Shown one piece after another: positions 7,986 through 16,274 of a stretch of 64,000 bases of DNA (position 1 is the stretch's first letter; every line of letters starts with the position of its first letter). The translations under genes were made by a program, and so were the position numbers. The stretch is from Rhizobiales bacterium dw_265 (lineage in GTDB: Bacteria; Pseudomonadota; Alphaproteobacteria; Micropepsales; Micropepsaceae): positions 186,001-250,000 of the forward strand of contig JAAVUU010000003.1 in NCBI GenBank assembly GCA_018449595.1, in the 5' to 3' direction. The notes under the pieces are model-generated. The model did no database searches and was not told the DNA's origin. It saw only the letters and a list, made by a program, of their open reading frames with translations.

Positions 7986-9118
7986 AGCGCCTTCTCGTAC
8001 AGCCGGTAGGTCTTGTAGGGCACCCCGCCCACCATCTCGATCACATGGCGCACCCGGTCGTTGCGCGCCAGGATCCAGCTGAGTTCGCTGTCCACCACGC
8101 CGCGCGAGAAGTTGAAATCGCGCACCGAGCGAATCACCGACAGGGCCAGCGCCGCGCCGACCGGCGAGGATTGCAGCGACTTGCGCACGCCCATCATCGG
8201 CATACGCGCGGTTTTCGGCCGCGTCACCTTCATGCGCCACAACAGCTTGAAGATGTTGAAGGGAAACAGCCGCCCGTTCATGTCGCGGATGGCTTCGTTG
8301 AGGTTGGGAAAGATCGCGGCGAAGGCAGCGGGCTTGCCCTGATATTCCGCGATGGCGACATCGCCGGGCCGCAGCAGCACTTTCAGGATGCCGGCCAGGT
8401 CGTCGATCTCGGCCTTGGTCATGGGCACATAACCCCAATTGTCCGACCAGGCATCGTTGATGATGTCCAGCAGCAGGGCGACCTCGGATTCGAAATGTTC
8501 CTTGTCCATGCGGATATTGCGCAAAGTGACTTCGCCGCCGCGCATGGCGCGCGCCAGCAGCTTGTCCAGGGTCGCGGTGGGCGCATCGGGACCATAGCGA
8601 TAGGCGATCAGGTCCTCGGCCTGGGTATAGCCGTCGGCCAGGATGCGGCCGGCATAATAGGGCAAATGATGGTTCATCATCACCGAGGGCGGGGTGTCGA
8701 AGCCTTCGACCAAAAGGCCCGGCTGGTCCCACAGCGAAAAGCTCACCGGCCCGATCGCGCGCTTCATGCCTTGGCCGCGCAGCCAGTCTTCCGCCGCCTT
8801 CAGCAGGGCGTCGAACACCGCCTGGTCGTCAATCGCCTCGATGAAGCCGAAATGGCCGGTGGCGTCCTGGTAACGCTCCAGATGCAGATGGTCGATCTGG
8901 GCGGTGATGCGGCCGACCGGCACCGTGCCGTCATAGGCCAGGAAGAAGGCGGCGCGGCCGTGCGCGAACCAGGGATTGTGCTTGGCCTGGAAATGGAATT
9001 TGCGCTCCAGCAGCAAGGGCGCGACCCAGTGCGGATCGTCGCGGTACAGCTTGAAAGGCAGGTGGTGGAAATCATGCCATTGCCGGGCGGTTTCGACCGG
9101 GACAATCGTGATGCTCAA
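7982..9118 (-). CDS. GNAT-fold N-acyltransferase family protein (candidate ceramide synthase)
   Basis: A 378-residue protein of the long GNAT family often mislabelled dATP pyrophosphohydrolase. Typical features are the N-terminal FHHLPFKLYRDDPHWVAPL, the central GPVSFSLWDQPGLLVEGFD, and the C-terminal acyltransferase half ending LSWILARNDRV and YKTYRLYEKAL. The usual acetyl-CoA loop (Q/RxxGxG/A) is degenerate here (QSSPVGAA), so the acyl donor may not be acetyl-CoA. The start is TTG, with GAGGA about 10 bases ahead. From memory, the ceramide synthase of Caulobacter is a GNAT-type acyltransferase; with a serine-palmitoyltransferase-type gene and a sphingolipid-type desaturase 10 kb away, N-acylation of a sphingoid base is a reasonable hypothesis. 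Family: sure; function: inferred. Confidence 0.8.
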   Translation of the reverse strand: MSITIVPVETARQWHDFHHLPFKLYRDDPHWVAPLLLERKFHFQAKHNPWFAHGRAAFFLAYDGTVPVGRITAQIDHLHLERYQDATGHFGFIEAIDDQAVFDALLKAAEDWLRGQGMKRAIGPVSFSLWDQPGLLVEGFDTPPSVMMNHHLPYYAGRILADGYTQAEDLIAYRYGPDAPTATLDKLLARAMRGGEVTLRNIRMDKEHFESEVALLLDIINDAWSDNWGYVPMTKAEIDDLAGILKVLLRPGDVAIAEYQGKPAAFAAIFPNLNEAIRDMNGRLFPFNIFKLLWRMKVTRPKTARMPMMGVRKSLQSSPVGAALALSVIRSVRDFNFSRGVVDSELSWILARNDRVRHVIEMVGGVPYKTYRLYEKAL

Positions 9119-9218
9119 GGCCGAAAATCCTCGCGGGGCGGGCGAACCATAGCCTTGGCTCCCCCGATTTGATAGTAAAGATTTGGCCGCAATTTCGCGG
9201 TGTTAGGCATGATTTGCA
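9119..9218. promoter_or_regulatory. Divergent spacer between the GNAT gene and the SDR/glycosyltransferase operon
   Basis: One hundred bases separate two divergent starts (TTG and GTG) and must carry promoters for both directions. The middle is AT-richer than its surroundings (TTTGATAGTAAAGATTTGG), as expected of promoter DNA, but I cannot name exact -35/-10 pairs with confidence. Shared control of the two units would fit a common pathway. Confidence 0.4.
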
Positions 9219-9968
9219 GTGTCGAAAACCATCCTGATTACCGGCGCCTCCAGCGGCATCGGCGCAAGCCTGGCCCGCGTGCATGCGCGCGCCGGCGTGA
9301 CGCTGCTCCTGTGGGGCCGCGATCCCGCGCGGCTGGAGGAAACCGCCGCCGCATGCCGGGCGCTGGGCGCGCAGGCTGAGACCGATGCGTTTGACATTCG
9401 CGACATCGGCACCTTGACGGCGCGGCTGTCGGCGGCCGATGCGGCAACGCCGCTGGACCTTGTGATCTTCAATGCCGGCCTCGGCGGCAGCGTGCCCGGC
9501 GACGCCCTGGCCGAAGCGCCGGAAAATTCCTGGGCGATGGCGGAGGTGAATTTCGTCGCCCCCGTGGTCGGCGCTGCGCTCATCGCTGGCGCCATGGCCA
9601 GGCGTGGGCACGGACAGATCGTGCTGGTCGGTTCCATCGCCGAAGCCTTTCCTTTGCCGCAGGCACCGACCTATGCCGCCACCAAGGCGGGTCTTGCCAT
9701 GTATGCCGAGGCGCTGGACCTGCGCATGAAGAAGCATGGCGTCGCGGTGACGCTGGTGTCGCCCGGCTTCATTGACACGCCGATGAGCCAACAGGTCACC
9801 GAGCCCAAGCCTTTCATGATTACCGCCGATGCCGCGGCGCGGATCATCGCGCGCGGCATCGCACGGCGCAAACGCCGCATCGTGGTGCCGTGGCAGTTCG
9901 CGGCGATCCGCGGCGTCGCCAATCTTCTGCCGCGGGCGCTGCTGCGGCTGATCCTGTCGCGCGCATGA
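9219..9968 (+). CDS. Short-chain dehydrogenase/reductase
   Basis: A 249-residue classical SDR with TGASSGIG at residues 8-15 (NAD(P) binding), NAG at the end of strand 4, a catalytic Ser in VGSIA and the Tyr-Lys pair in YAATK. The C-terminus (WQFAAIRGVANLLPRALLRLIL) is hydrophobic with basic residues, as in membrane-associated lipid-metabolising SDRs such as 3-ketosphinganine reductases. The start is GTG; there is no in-frame ATG nearby. Its stop overlaps the ATG of the next membrane protein, and three glycosyltransferase-type genes follow without gaps. In this context it may reduce a keto-lipid or a lipid-linked sugar. Reductase identity is sure; the substrate is open. Confidence 0.88.
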   Translation: MSKTILITGASSGIGASLARVHARAGVTLLLWGRDPARLEETAAACRALGAQAETDAFDIRDIGTLTARLSAADAATPLDLVIFNAGLGGSVPGDALAEAPENSWAMAEVNFVAPVVGAALIAGAMARRGHGQIVLVGSIAEAFPLPQAPTYAATKAGLAMYAEALDLRMKKHGVAVTLVSPGFIDTPMSQQVTEPKPFMITADAAARIIARGIARRKRRIVVPWQFAAIRGVANLLPRALLRLILSRA

Positions 9969-10909
9969 CCAGCGCGCCCGACCTCGGCCCCCCACTCGGT
10001 CAACAATCCGGCTGGCTTGCGGGTCTCGCGGCCAGCCGCGCCGGCAAGGCGGCGATCCAATTGCTGCGCTGGGGCATTCCCGCGGCGCTGCTGCTGATCA
10101 TCGGCCGCCGCCTGACCGAGTTGGGCTGGGCGCGGATATGGACGGCGCGGCCCGGCGCTATCGGTTTCTATGTGCTGCTGGTGGCGCAATTCTTCGTCCA
10201 GCCCTTCGGCGACTATTTCGTCTATCGCAATCTGTGGCGCGATGCGCCGCCCATGGCGGTGATCCTGAAGAAACGGCTGATGAACACCTTCATGCTGGAT
10301 TATTCCGGCGAGGCGTTTTTCTATTTCTGGGCCCAGCGCAACCTGGCGCTGCCGCCGGGCATGCTGGTGCATGGCATCAAGGACAGCAACCTGCTGTCGG
10401 GCGGCGCCGGCCTGGTCATGGTGTGGATTCTGGGCCTGGTCCTGCTGGCGACCGGCGGGTTGCATCTGCCGGTGCTGCCCGGCCAGCGGTGGCTGTATGT
10501 GCTGGTGGGGGTGGCGCCGCTGATCCTGTGCGCGGTGCTGGTGCTGGGCCATCGCAAGTTCACGGCCTTGAGCCGCCGCCAGATCGCGGCCACCTTTGGC
10601 ATTCATTTCGCCCGCGCCTGCATCGTGCTGGGGATCGAGTTCGGCCTGTGGCAACTGTCCGGCGCCTTGCCCACGGCGGTGGCCTGCCTGCAGTTCGTGG
10701 CGCTGCGCCTGGTCATCACGCGGCTGCCCTTGGTACCCAACAAGGACCTGATCTTTGTCGGCGTCGGCATCGCGGCGGCCGGACTGGCGAAGGCGGCGGT
10801 GACGCCGGTCGCCACGGTGCTGGTGATCCTGGCGGCGGCGGACCTGGTGCTGGCGGCGTCGGTGGCGGGCCTGACCGCGATGCTGGATCTGCGCCGGAAG
10901 CCCGCCTGA
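9965..10909 (+). CDS. Polytopic membrane protein, unrecognised
   Basis: A 314-residue protein with about seven hydrophobic segments, spaced like flippase-type or LPG-synthase-like membrane domains: residues near 33-45, 60-75, 145-165, 175-195 and 215-300 are strongly apolar. I know no motif in it that sets its function. It starts by ATGA overlap with the SDR and ends by TGATG overlap with the GT39-like gene, so it belongs to the same translationally coupled operon. Given the company (a lipid-type reductase upstream, membrane glycosyltransferases downstream) it may flip or handle a lipid or lipid-linked sugar in the inner membrane. That role is a guess from position only. Confidence 0.78.
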   Translation: MTSAPDLGPPLGQQSGWLAGLAASRAGKAAIQLLRWGIPAALLLIIGRRLTELGWARIWTARPGAIGFYVLLVAQFFVQPFGDYFVYRNLWRDAPPMAVILKKRLMNTFMLDYSGEAFFYFWAQRNLALPPGMLVHGIKDSNLLSGGAGLVMVWILGLVLLATGGLHLPVLPGQRWLYVLVGVAPLILCAVLVLGHRKFTALSRRQIAATFGIHFARACIVLGIEFGLWQLSGALPTAVACLQFVALRLVITRLPLVPNKDLIFVGVGIAAAGLAKAAVTPVATVLVILAAADLVLAASVAGLTAMLDLRRKPA

Positions 10910-12591
10910 TGCGGCAATACCTGCGCCAGCCGCTGTTCTGGATTCTGCTGGCGGCGGCGGCGCTCCGGCTGCCGGGCCTGTTCTGGGGGCTGCCGGCGGC
11001 GGACGGCTGGGACGATGACGGCTTCGCGCCGCGCAATTTCCTCACCGCTTTGGCATTGACCTGGAAGCCGGGGGCCTATTTCACCTATCCGCCGCTGCAC
11101 GCGCTGCTGCTGGCGATTCCCGCCTTGCCGGTGGCCGCGCTGGCCCTGGCGCATGCGCCGTCGCTCGCGCCGCATGACGTGATCGCCGAGATCACCCGGC
11201 CCGCTTACATGACCTGGTTCGCGGTGGCCGGACGGCTGGCCGGGCTGGCGATGTCGCTGGGCATTATCTGGTGCGTCGGCGAAATGGCGCGGCTGGTGGC
11301 GGGGCCTCGCGCCCGGATTTTCACGAGCGCGGCGGCGGCCCTGGGCATGGGCCTGACTTATTATGGGCAGGTCAGCAACCTGGATGTGCCCTACCTGTTC
11401 TGGGCCTTGCTGTCGCTGCTCTGGTGCATGCGGGCGGTGATGGAGCATGCGCCCAGGCGTTTCTGGGGCGCGGCGCTGCTGGCGGCGGCGGCGGCGGCGA
11501 CCAAGGATCAGGCCTATGCGATCTTCCTGCTGAGCCTGCCGCTGTTTCTCGCCTTGTGGTTCGCCATTGATGACTGGCCGCGCCGCAACGCGCGGCAGGT
11601 GATCGTGCCGTTGCTGCTTGCGGCGGCGGTAGCTGTGGCAATGCTGCTGCTGGTGGATGGCGCGATCGCCAACAGCAGCGGCTTGCTGAAGCGTATCGCC
11701 TTTCTGGCCGGCCCCGCCAGCCAGGACTATGCCGAATATGTTCACGGCCCCATCGGCTGGCTGGCGCTGCTGCAAGACATGCTGGCCTATTTCGGTCATG
11801 GCTATGGCCTGGCGGCATTGACGCTGGCTGTGTTGGGCGTGGTGGTGCATGGCCTGCAGACGCGCGGCGAAACGCGGCTGGCGGGCCTGTTGCCGCTTTT
11901 CGCCATCGTGTCTTTCACGCTTTGCTTCAACTTCGCGGCGCTGCGCAGCGATGACCGTTTCCTGTTGCCGCAGGCGGTGCTGGCCGCGATTTATATTGGT
12001 ATCGCCGCTGAACGTCTGGCGTTCGCGCCACAGCGCTGGATGGCATTGGTCGGGCGCGCGGCGCTGGCGGTGACGGCGCTGTTCGCCCTGCACCAGGCCG
12101 TCGCGGTCAATGCCGCCATGCTGCTGGACCCGCGCTATGACGCCGAGGCCTGGATGCGCGCCCATGTCCGCCCCGGCGACACCATCGAGACTTATGGCCA
12201 GAACTGTTTCCTGCCGCGCTTTCCCGCAGGCGCAGTGGTCAGCCGGGTGGGGCAGGGCGATCTGAAAATCCGCAATCCCCTGCCGGGCGTGACCGAGTTG
12301 CAGCAGCCGTTCGCCGCGCCGCGCCATCCGCGCTTCATTGTCGTCAGCGGGGTGTGGGTGCGGCGTTATCTGTCGCCAGAGCGGGCGCTGGGCGCGGGCC
12401 GCGTCTATTCTCCTATCCAGCTACGCGATTTCCGCGACGGCGATGCGCGCGGCCATTTCGCGGCGCTGGACGATGGCCGGCTGGGCTACCGGCTGGTGCA
12501 TGTTGCGCGCTTCCGGAGCCGCGTCTGGCCGGCGGTGCATATCCATGACAGCCTGGATGAGCCCATCGGCATTTATGAGCGCATGCCATGA
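10909..12591 (+). CDS. GT39/PMT-like membrane glycosyltransferase
   Basis: A 560-residue protein with about ten transmembrane helices. An early periplasmic loop with DGWDDDGFAPRNF after the first helix recalls the acidic first loop of GT-C enzymes (Asp pair that binds metal and polyprenyl-phosphate sugar). A second feature is TYPPLH ahead of helix 2, as in ArnT/PMT-family proteins. The C-terminal third (from about residue 415) is a soluble domain. It would transfer a sugar from polyprenyl phosphate to a lipid or polymer on the periplasmic face. TGATG and ATGA overlaps tie it to the genes on either side. The GT-C superfamily is well supported; GT39 is the nearest family I can name, and donor and acceptor are unknown. 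Confidence 0.75.
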   Translation: MRQYLRQPLFWILLAAAALRLPGLFWGLPAADGWDDDGFAPRNFLTALALTWKPGAYFTYPPLHALLLAIPALPVAALALAHAPSLAPHDVIAEITRPAYMTWFAVAGRLAGLAMSLGIIWCVGEMARLVAGPRARIFTSAAAALGMGLTYYGQVSNLDVPYLFWALLSLLWCMRAVMEHAPRRFWGAALLAAAAAATKDQAYAIFLLSLPLFLALWFAIDDWPRRNARQVIVPLLLAAAVAVAMLLLVDGAIANSSGLLKRIAFLAGPASQDYAEYVHGPIGWLALLQDMLAYFGHGYGLAALTLAVLGVVVHGLQTRGETRLAGLLPLFAIVSFTLCFNFAALRSDDRFLLPQAVLAAIYIGIAAERLAFAPQRWMALVGRAALAVTALFALHQAVAVNAAMLLDPRYDAEAWMRAHVRPGDTIETYGQNCFLPRFPAGAVVSRVGQGDLKIRNPLPGVTELQQPFAAPRHPRFIVVSGVWVRRYLSPERALGAGRVYSPIQLRDFRDGDARGHFAALDDGRLGYRLVHVARFRSRVWPAVHIHDSLDEPIGIYERMP

Positions 12592-13640
12592 CGGCGCAGC
12601 GCATCCTGATCGCGATGCATGACTTTGCGCGGGCCGGCACCGAGCGGATCGCCATCGGCCTGGCGAAGGACTGGGTGGAGGCCGGGCGCGAGGTCGCCAT
12701 CCTGTGCGGCAATAGCGGCGGCGGATTGCGCGACAGCCTGGACCCGCGTGTGACGGTGACGGAACTGGGCGTGCGGCGCGGATTTCTGTCGCGCTTTCGC
12801 CTGGCGCGCGCGATGGGCAGCCATCTTGCGGCGCTGCGGCCCGACATCATTTTCCTGCCGGGCAATTATCACCTGTTGCTGGCGCCCGGGCTGCGCCGCG
12901 CCGATCCGGGCGGCGTGATCGCGCTGAAGATTTCCAATCCGCCGGTGCCGGATGCGCCGTTCGCGAAAAGCGTGTTTCGCTATTTCGCCCGCGCGGTGGA
13001 TGGTTTTGCGGCGATGAATGCCGGCCTGGCGCGCGAGGTCGCGGCCCTGATGCCGGGAAAAGCGGTCGTCACCCTGTACGATCCTGTTTATCGCGACGCG
13101 TCCGGCGAACCGCCGGTACGGCGCGACGGCGTGCGCAACATCGTCTGGATCGGGCGGCTGGAGCCGCAAAAGGACGTCGCTCTGGCCTTGCAAACCATGC
13201 AGGCGCTGGACAAGGCGCACCTGACCATCCTGGGCGATGGCGCCTTGCGCGCGGACACCGAACGCCGGATCGCGGCGATGGGGCTGGGCGGCAAGGTCAC
13301 GCTGGCCGGTTATGTGCCCCATATCGCGCCATATCTGGCGGGCGCCGACGCGCTGCTGATCACCTCGCGTTATGAAGGCGGCCCGGCGGTGGCGGTCGAG
13401 GCGCTGGCCGCCGGCGTGCCGCTGGTCAGCACCGATTGCTCGCACCTGCTGCGCGAGATCGTCACCGCGCAAGCAGGCCGGATCGTCGCCACGCGCGATC
13501 CACGCGACCTGGCGGCGGCGCTGGCGGCGTTGGGGCCGCGGGATGCCGGACTGGCCGCGCTGGCCGCGCCCTTCGCGCCACAGGCTTGCGCCCGCGCCTA
13601 TCTGGACTGGTTCGACGCCCTGGTGCGCCATGACGCTTGA
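12588..13640 (+). CDS. GT4 family glycosyltransferase
   Basis: A 350-residue GT-B enzyme of the cytoplasmic face. The N-domain has the glycine-poor acceptor loop HDFARAGTERIAIGL. The C-domain carries WIGRLEPQKD (donor-binding strand), ILGDGALR, and the retaining-GT4 motif SRYEGGPAVAVEALAAGVP, the counterpart of the E-x7-E nucleotide-sugar site. It uses an NDP- or GDP-sugar to extend a lipid-linked acceptor. ATGA overlap with the GT39-like gene and an 11-base overlap with the GT22-like gene place it in the same coupled operon. The sugar cannot be inferred; mannose or glucose would be usual for this branch. Confidence 0.88.
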   Translation: MTAQRILIAMHDFARAGTERIAIGLAKDWVEAGREVAILCGNSGGGLRDSLDPRVTVTELGVRRGFLSRFRLARAMGSHLAALRPDIIFLPGNYHLLLAPGLRRADPGGVIALKISNPPVPDAPFAKSVFRYFARAVDGFAAMNAGLAREVAALMPGKAVVTLYDPVYRDASGEPPVRRDGVRNIVWIGRLEPQKDVALALQTMQALDKAHLTILGDGALRADTERRIAAMGLGGKVTLAGYVPHIAPYLAGADALLITSRYEGGPAVAVEALAAGVPLVSTDCSHLLREIVTAQAGRIVATRDPRDLAAALAALGPRDAGLAALAAPFAPQACARAYLDWFDALVRHDA

Positions 13641-15138
13641 ACAGGACTTGCGCCGCAGCCTGCTGATCCTGGCCGGGGTCACCCTCGTCACCGCCATCTT
13701 CAGCGACCTGTTCTATTTCCCCGACGAGCATTTCCAGATCCTGGAATTCATGGGCTACAAGCTCGGCGTCACCCCGGCGACGGACTTGCCGTGGGAATTC
13801 GGCGCCCGCATCCGGCCCTGGTTGCAGCCGCTGATTTATTTCCTGATCGCCAAGCCGTTGCTGCTGCTGGGCGTGAGCGACAGGTTCGTCATCGTCTTCA
13901 TCCTGCGGCTGCTGACCGGGCTGTTCAGCGTCGCGGCGCTGGCGGCGTTCGCGCGAGCGGTGCTGCCGACCATCCAGGGCGAAGACGGGCAGCGTTTTTT
14001 CCTCCGCTATCTGCCGCTGTTCGGCTTCCTGCCTTATCTGTTTGTGCGCACCGCGTCCGAAACTTTTTCGGCGGCGTTTTTCGCACTCGCCATGGCGGTG
14101 GCGCTGGGCACGCGCACGCCGCGCCGCCTGGCGCTGGCGGGTCTGTTGTGCGGCCTGGCGTTCGAAAGCCGCTATCAGGCGGGGCTGCTGGCGCTGGGCC
14201 TGTTCGCCTGGCTGGCGATCGTCGCGCGGGCGCGCACCGGCGCGCTGGCGGCCTTCATCGGCGGCGGCCTGGCGGCGGTGGCGCTGGGCGCCCTGGCCGA
14301 CCGCTGGGGCTATGGCCAGTGGGTGTTTCCGCCGCTGGGTTATCTGCAGTTCAATGTGCTGGGCGGCGGCGCCGAGCACCAGTTCGGGCGCGAGCCGGTC
14401 TTCGCCTATCTCTATCTGCTGCCGGCGCAACTCTTCTTCGCCATCACCCTGGTGCTGATGGCGGGGATGGTGGCGATGTGGCTGCGCAATCCCCGCCATG
14501 CGGTCAGCTGGGCGACCTTACCCTTTGTGCTGACGCATTTTGTGATCGCCCACAAGGAGGCGCGCTTTATGTTTCCGCTGGCGATCCTAGCGACGGCGTT
14601 TCCGGTGCTGGGTTTTTCGCCGCGCCTGCCGCGCTGGCATGAGACCTTCGCGCACATCTGGAATTGGCGGCGTGGCTGGGCCGCGAAAATCATCACTGCT
14701 TTGTCGCTGGTCTTCATGCTGTACCTGGCGGTCTATCCCTTCGGCATAAGGCCGCACATGCCGATGGCGCGCTATCTCTATCGCCATGTCGCGGGGCCGG
14801 TTTACAGTCTCGATCCCGCTTTCCAGTCCTATCCCCTGTATCGTGCATCCGGCTTTTCATCCGCGCAAATCGGTGCGTTGCAACTGGACGCGCTGCTGGA
14901 CAAGGGCCCGGTCAGGCTGATGTCGCGAACCCCGACGCCGCCGGCGCTTCCCGCAGGCGCGCACGCGACCTTGCTCTATTCCGAATTTCCGCTGGCGCAA
15001 TTCGGCTATGGCGAGGCGGGCACGCATTACATTCACGGCTGGACCGGCTTCGCCGGCCGCGCCCGCTTCCTGAAATTGCTGCCGCTCTACTGGTATACGC
15101 TCTATCGCGTGGAACGCTCCGCCACGATCCGTTCGTAA
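13630..15138 (+). CDS. GT22 (ALG9/PIG-B-like) mannosyltransferase-type membrane protein
   Basis: A 502-residue polytopic GT-C protein. The luminal-type first loop has FYFPDEHFQILEFMGYKLG followed by PWEFGARIRPWLQP, and helix 8 has HKEARFMFP. These are the signature elements of family GT22, which includes the eukaryotic ALG9/ALG12 and the GPI enzymes PIG-B and SMP3 (typically DE at the loop, HKEERF later). In eukaryotes the donor is dolichyl-phosphate mannose; in bacteria it should be a polyprenyl-phosphate sugar used outside the inner membrane. It is the last gene of the plus-strand operon and runs 37 bases into the tail of the convergent GT4 gene. Family is well supported; acceptor unknown, possibly a glycolipid. 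Confidence 0.85.
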   Translation: MTLEQDLRRSLLILAGVTLVTAIFSDLFYFPDEHFQILEFMGYKLGVTPATDLPWEFGARIRPWLQPLIYFLIAKPLLLLGVSDRFVIVFILRLLTGLFSVAALAAFARAVLPTIQGEDGQRFFLRYLPLFGFLPYLFVRTASETFSAAFFALAMAVALGTRTPRRLALAGLLCGLAFESRYQAGLLALGLFAWLAIVARARTGALAAFIGGGLAAVALGALADRWGYGQWVFPPLGYLQFNVLGGGAEHQFGREPVFAYLYLLPAQLFFAITLVLMAGMVAMWLRNPRHAVSWATLPFVLTHFVIAHKEARFMFPLAILATAFPVLGFSPRLPRWHETFAHIWNWRRGWAAKIITALSLVFMLYLAVYPFGIRPHMPMARYLYRHVAGPVYSLDPAFQSYPLYRASGFSSAQIGALQLDALLDKGPVRLMSRTPTPPALPAGAHATLLYSEFPLAQFGYGEAGTHYIHGWTGFAGRARFLKLLPLYWYTLYRVERSATIRS

Positions 15139-16274
15139 ATCTCGAACAGCCGCCGGAAATGCTGCTCGACGTCGAAGACGCGGGCGTCCGCCGCGGTCAG
15201 CGCCGCGCGCGACTGGGCGGCGCGGTCGCCCGCCACCAGCGCCAGGATGGCGGCGGCGCCATCGGCGGCATCGCCGGGGCGATAGGTTTCGGCATAGCCG
15301 GGTCCGGCGAAGGTCGCCGACGCCCCGGCATCGGGCACGATCACCGGCGTTCCCGAACACAGCGCCTCCGCCAGCACCAAGCCGAAGGTCTCCGCCGCCG
15401 AACCATGGATCAGGGCATCGGCGCTGGCGATCACCGAGGCCAGGCGATGCTGGTCGCGGATCTGGCCGGCCACGAACACGTGTTTGGCCTTGCGCGCCCA
15501 GCGTTCCACCGATTTGCGGATCAAGCCGTTGCCCACGATATAAAGACCGATCTTGCGATGCGCCTGGGCGCGGGTCACCGCGTCAATCACCACATTCAAC
15601 CGCTTCTCGGGATGATGGCGCCCCACCGCGATCAACAGGCTGGCATCGTCACCCAGCCCGCAGGCCGCCAGCATCTCGCGCCGCATCGTGGTGTCGCCGA
15701 AGATGTGGGAGAATTTCTCGCGTTCCACGCCGAAGGGCGCGACTTCGATATTCTTGAGCCCGAACTTGCCGAAGCGCTGCGCCATGGCGGGGTTGGTGAC
15801 CAGGGCGGCGTCATAGAAACCGTTGAGCCGGTTCAGGTAGCTCCAGAACCAGCCGAACATGCGGTCCACCAGTTCCTCTCCCAGCAGGTTGCCCAGGAAG
15901 GTCTGCGGATAGACCGCCACCGGGTCCATGTGCATGAAGAAGACCTTGGGCACCTTGCTTTGCCAGCGCGCCGTCAGCCAGCCGCCGCGCCAGGGCGAGG
16001 AGCCTTCCACCAGGTCGGGCGCAAGTTCGTCCAGCACGCGCCACACATCGCGGGCGCGCCAGAACATGCGATAGTTGGCGTCGAACGGCAGTTGCGGGCT
16101 TTTGACCCAGACGATCTCGCCGCTTCCGGCGCGTTCGCGGCGGTTTTCGACGCCCGGCGCGACGACGATCAGTTCGTGGCCGAAGCGCGCCGCGAATTCC
16201 AGCTTCTGGTCCACATAGCGTTTCACGCCGCCGCCGGTCGGCGAATAGAATTCGCAAACATCAACGATCTTCAT
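15102..16274 (-). CDS. GT4 family glycosyltransferase
   Basis: A 390-residue GT-B enzyme. The N-domain starts DVCEFYSPTGGGVKRYV, the Gly-rich acceptor loop typical of lipid- or capsule-directed GT4 enzymes. The C-domain has VGRHHPEKRLN and the E-x7-E region HGSAAETFGLVLAEALCSGTP. It should act on the cytoplasmic side with an NDP-sugar. Its ATG overlaps the TGA of the second GT4 gene (ATGA), making it the fourth gene of the synthase-desaturase-GT4-GT4 unit. In that setting a ceramide-like lipid is a plausible acceptor, which would make it a glycosphingolipid synthase; this is inference from operon position. Confidence 0.88.
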   Translation of the reverse strand: MKIVDVCEFYSPTGGGVKRYVDQKLEFAARFGHELIVVAPGVENRRERAGSGEIVWVKSPQLPFDANYRMFWRARDVWRVLDELAPDLVEGSSPWRGGWLTARWQSKVPKVFFMHMDPVAVYPQTFLGNLLGEELVDRMFGWFWSYLNRLNGFYDAALVTNPAMAQRFGKFGLKNIEVAPFGVEREKFSHIFGDTTMRREMLAACGLGDDASLLIAVGRHHPEKRLNVVIDAVTRAQAHRKIGLYIVGNGLIRKSVERWARKAKHVFVAGQIRDQHRLASVIASADALIHGSAAETFGLVLAEALCSGTPVIVPDAGASATFAGPGYAETYRPGDAADGAAAILALVAGDRAAQSRAALTAADARVFDVEQHFRRLFEIYERIVAERSTR

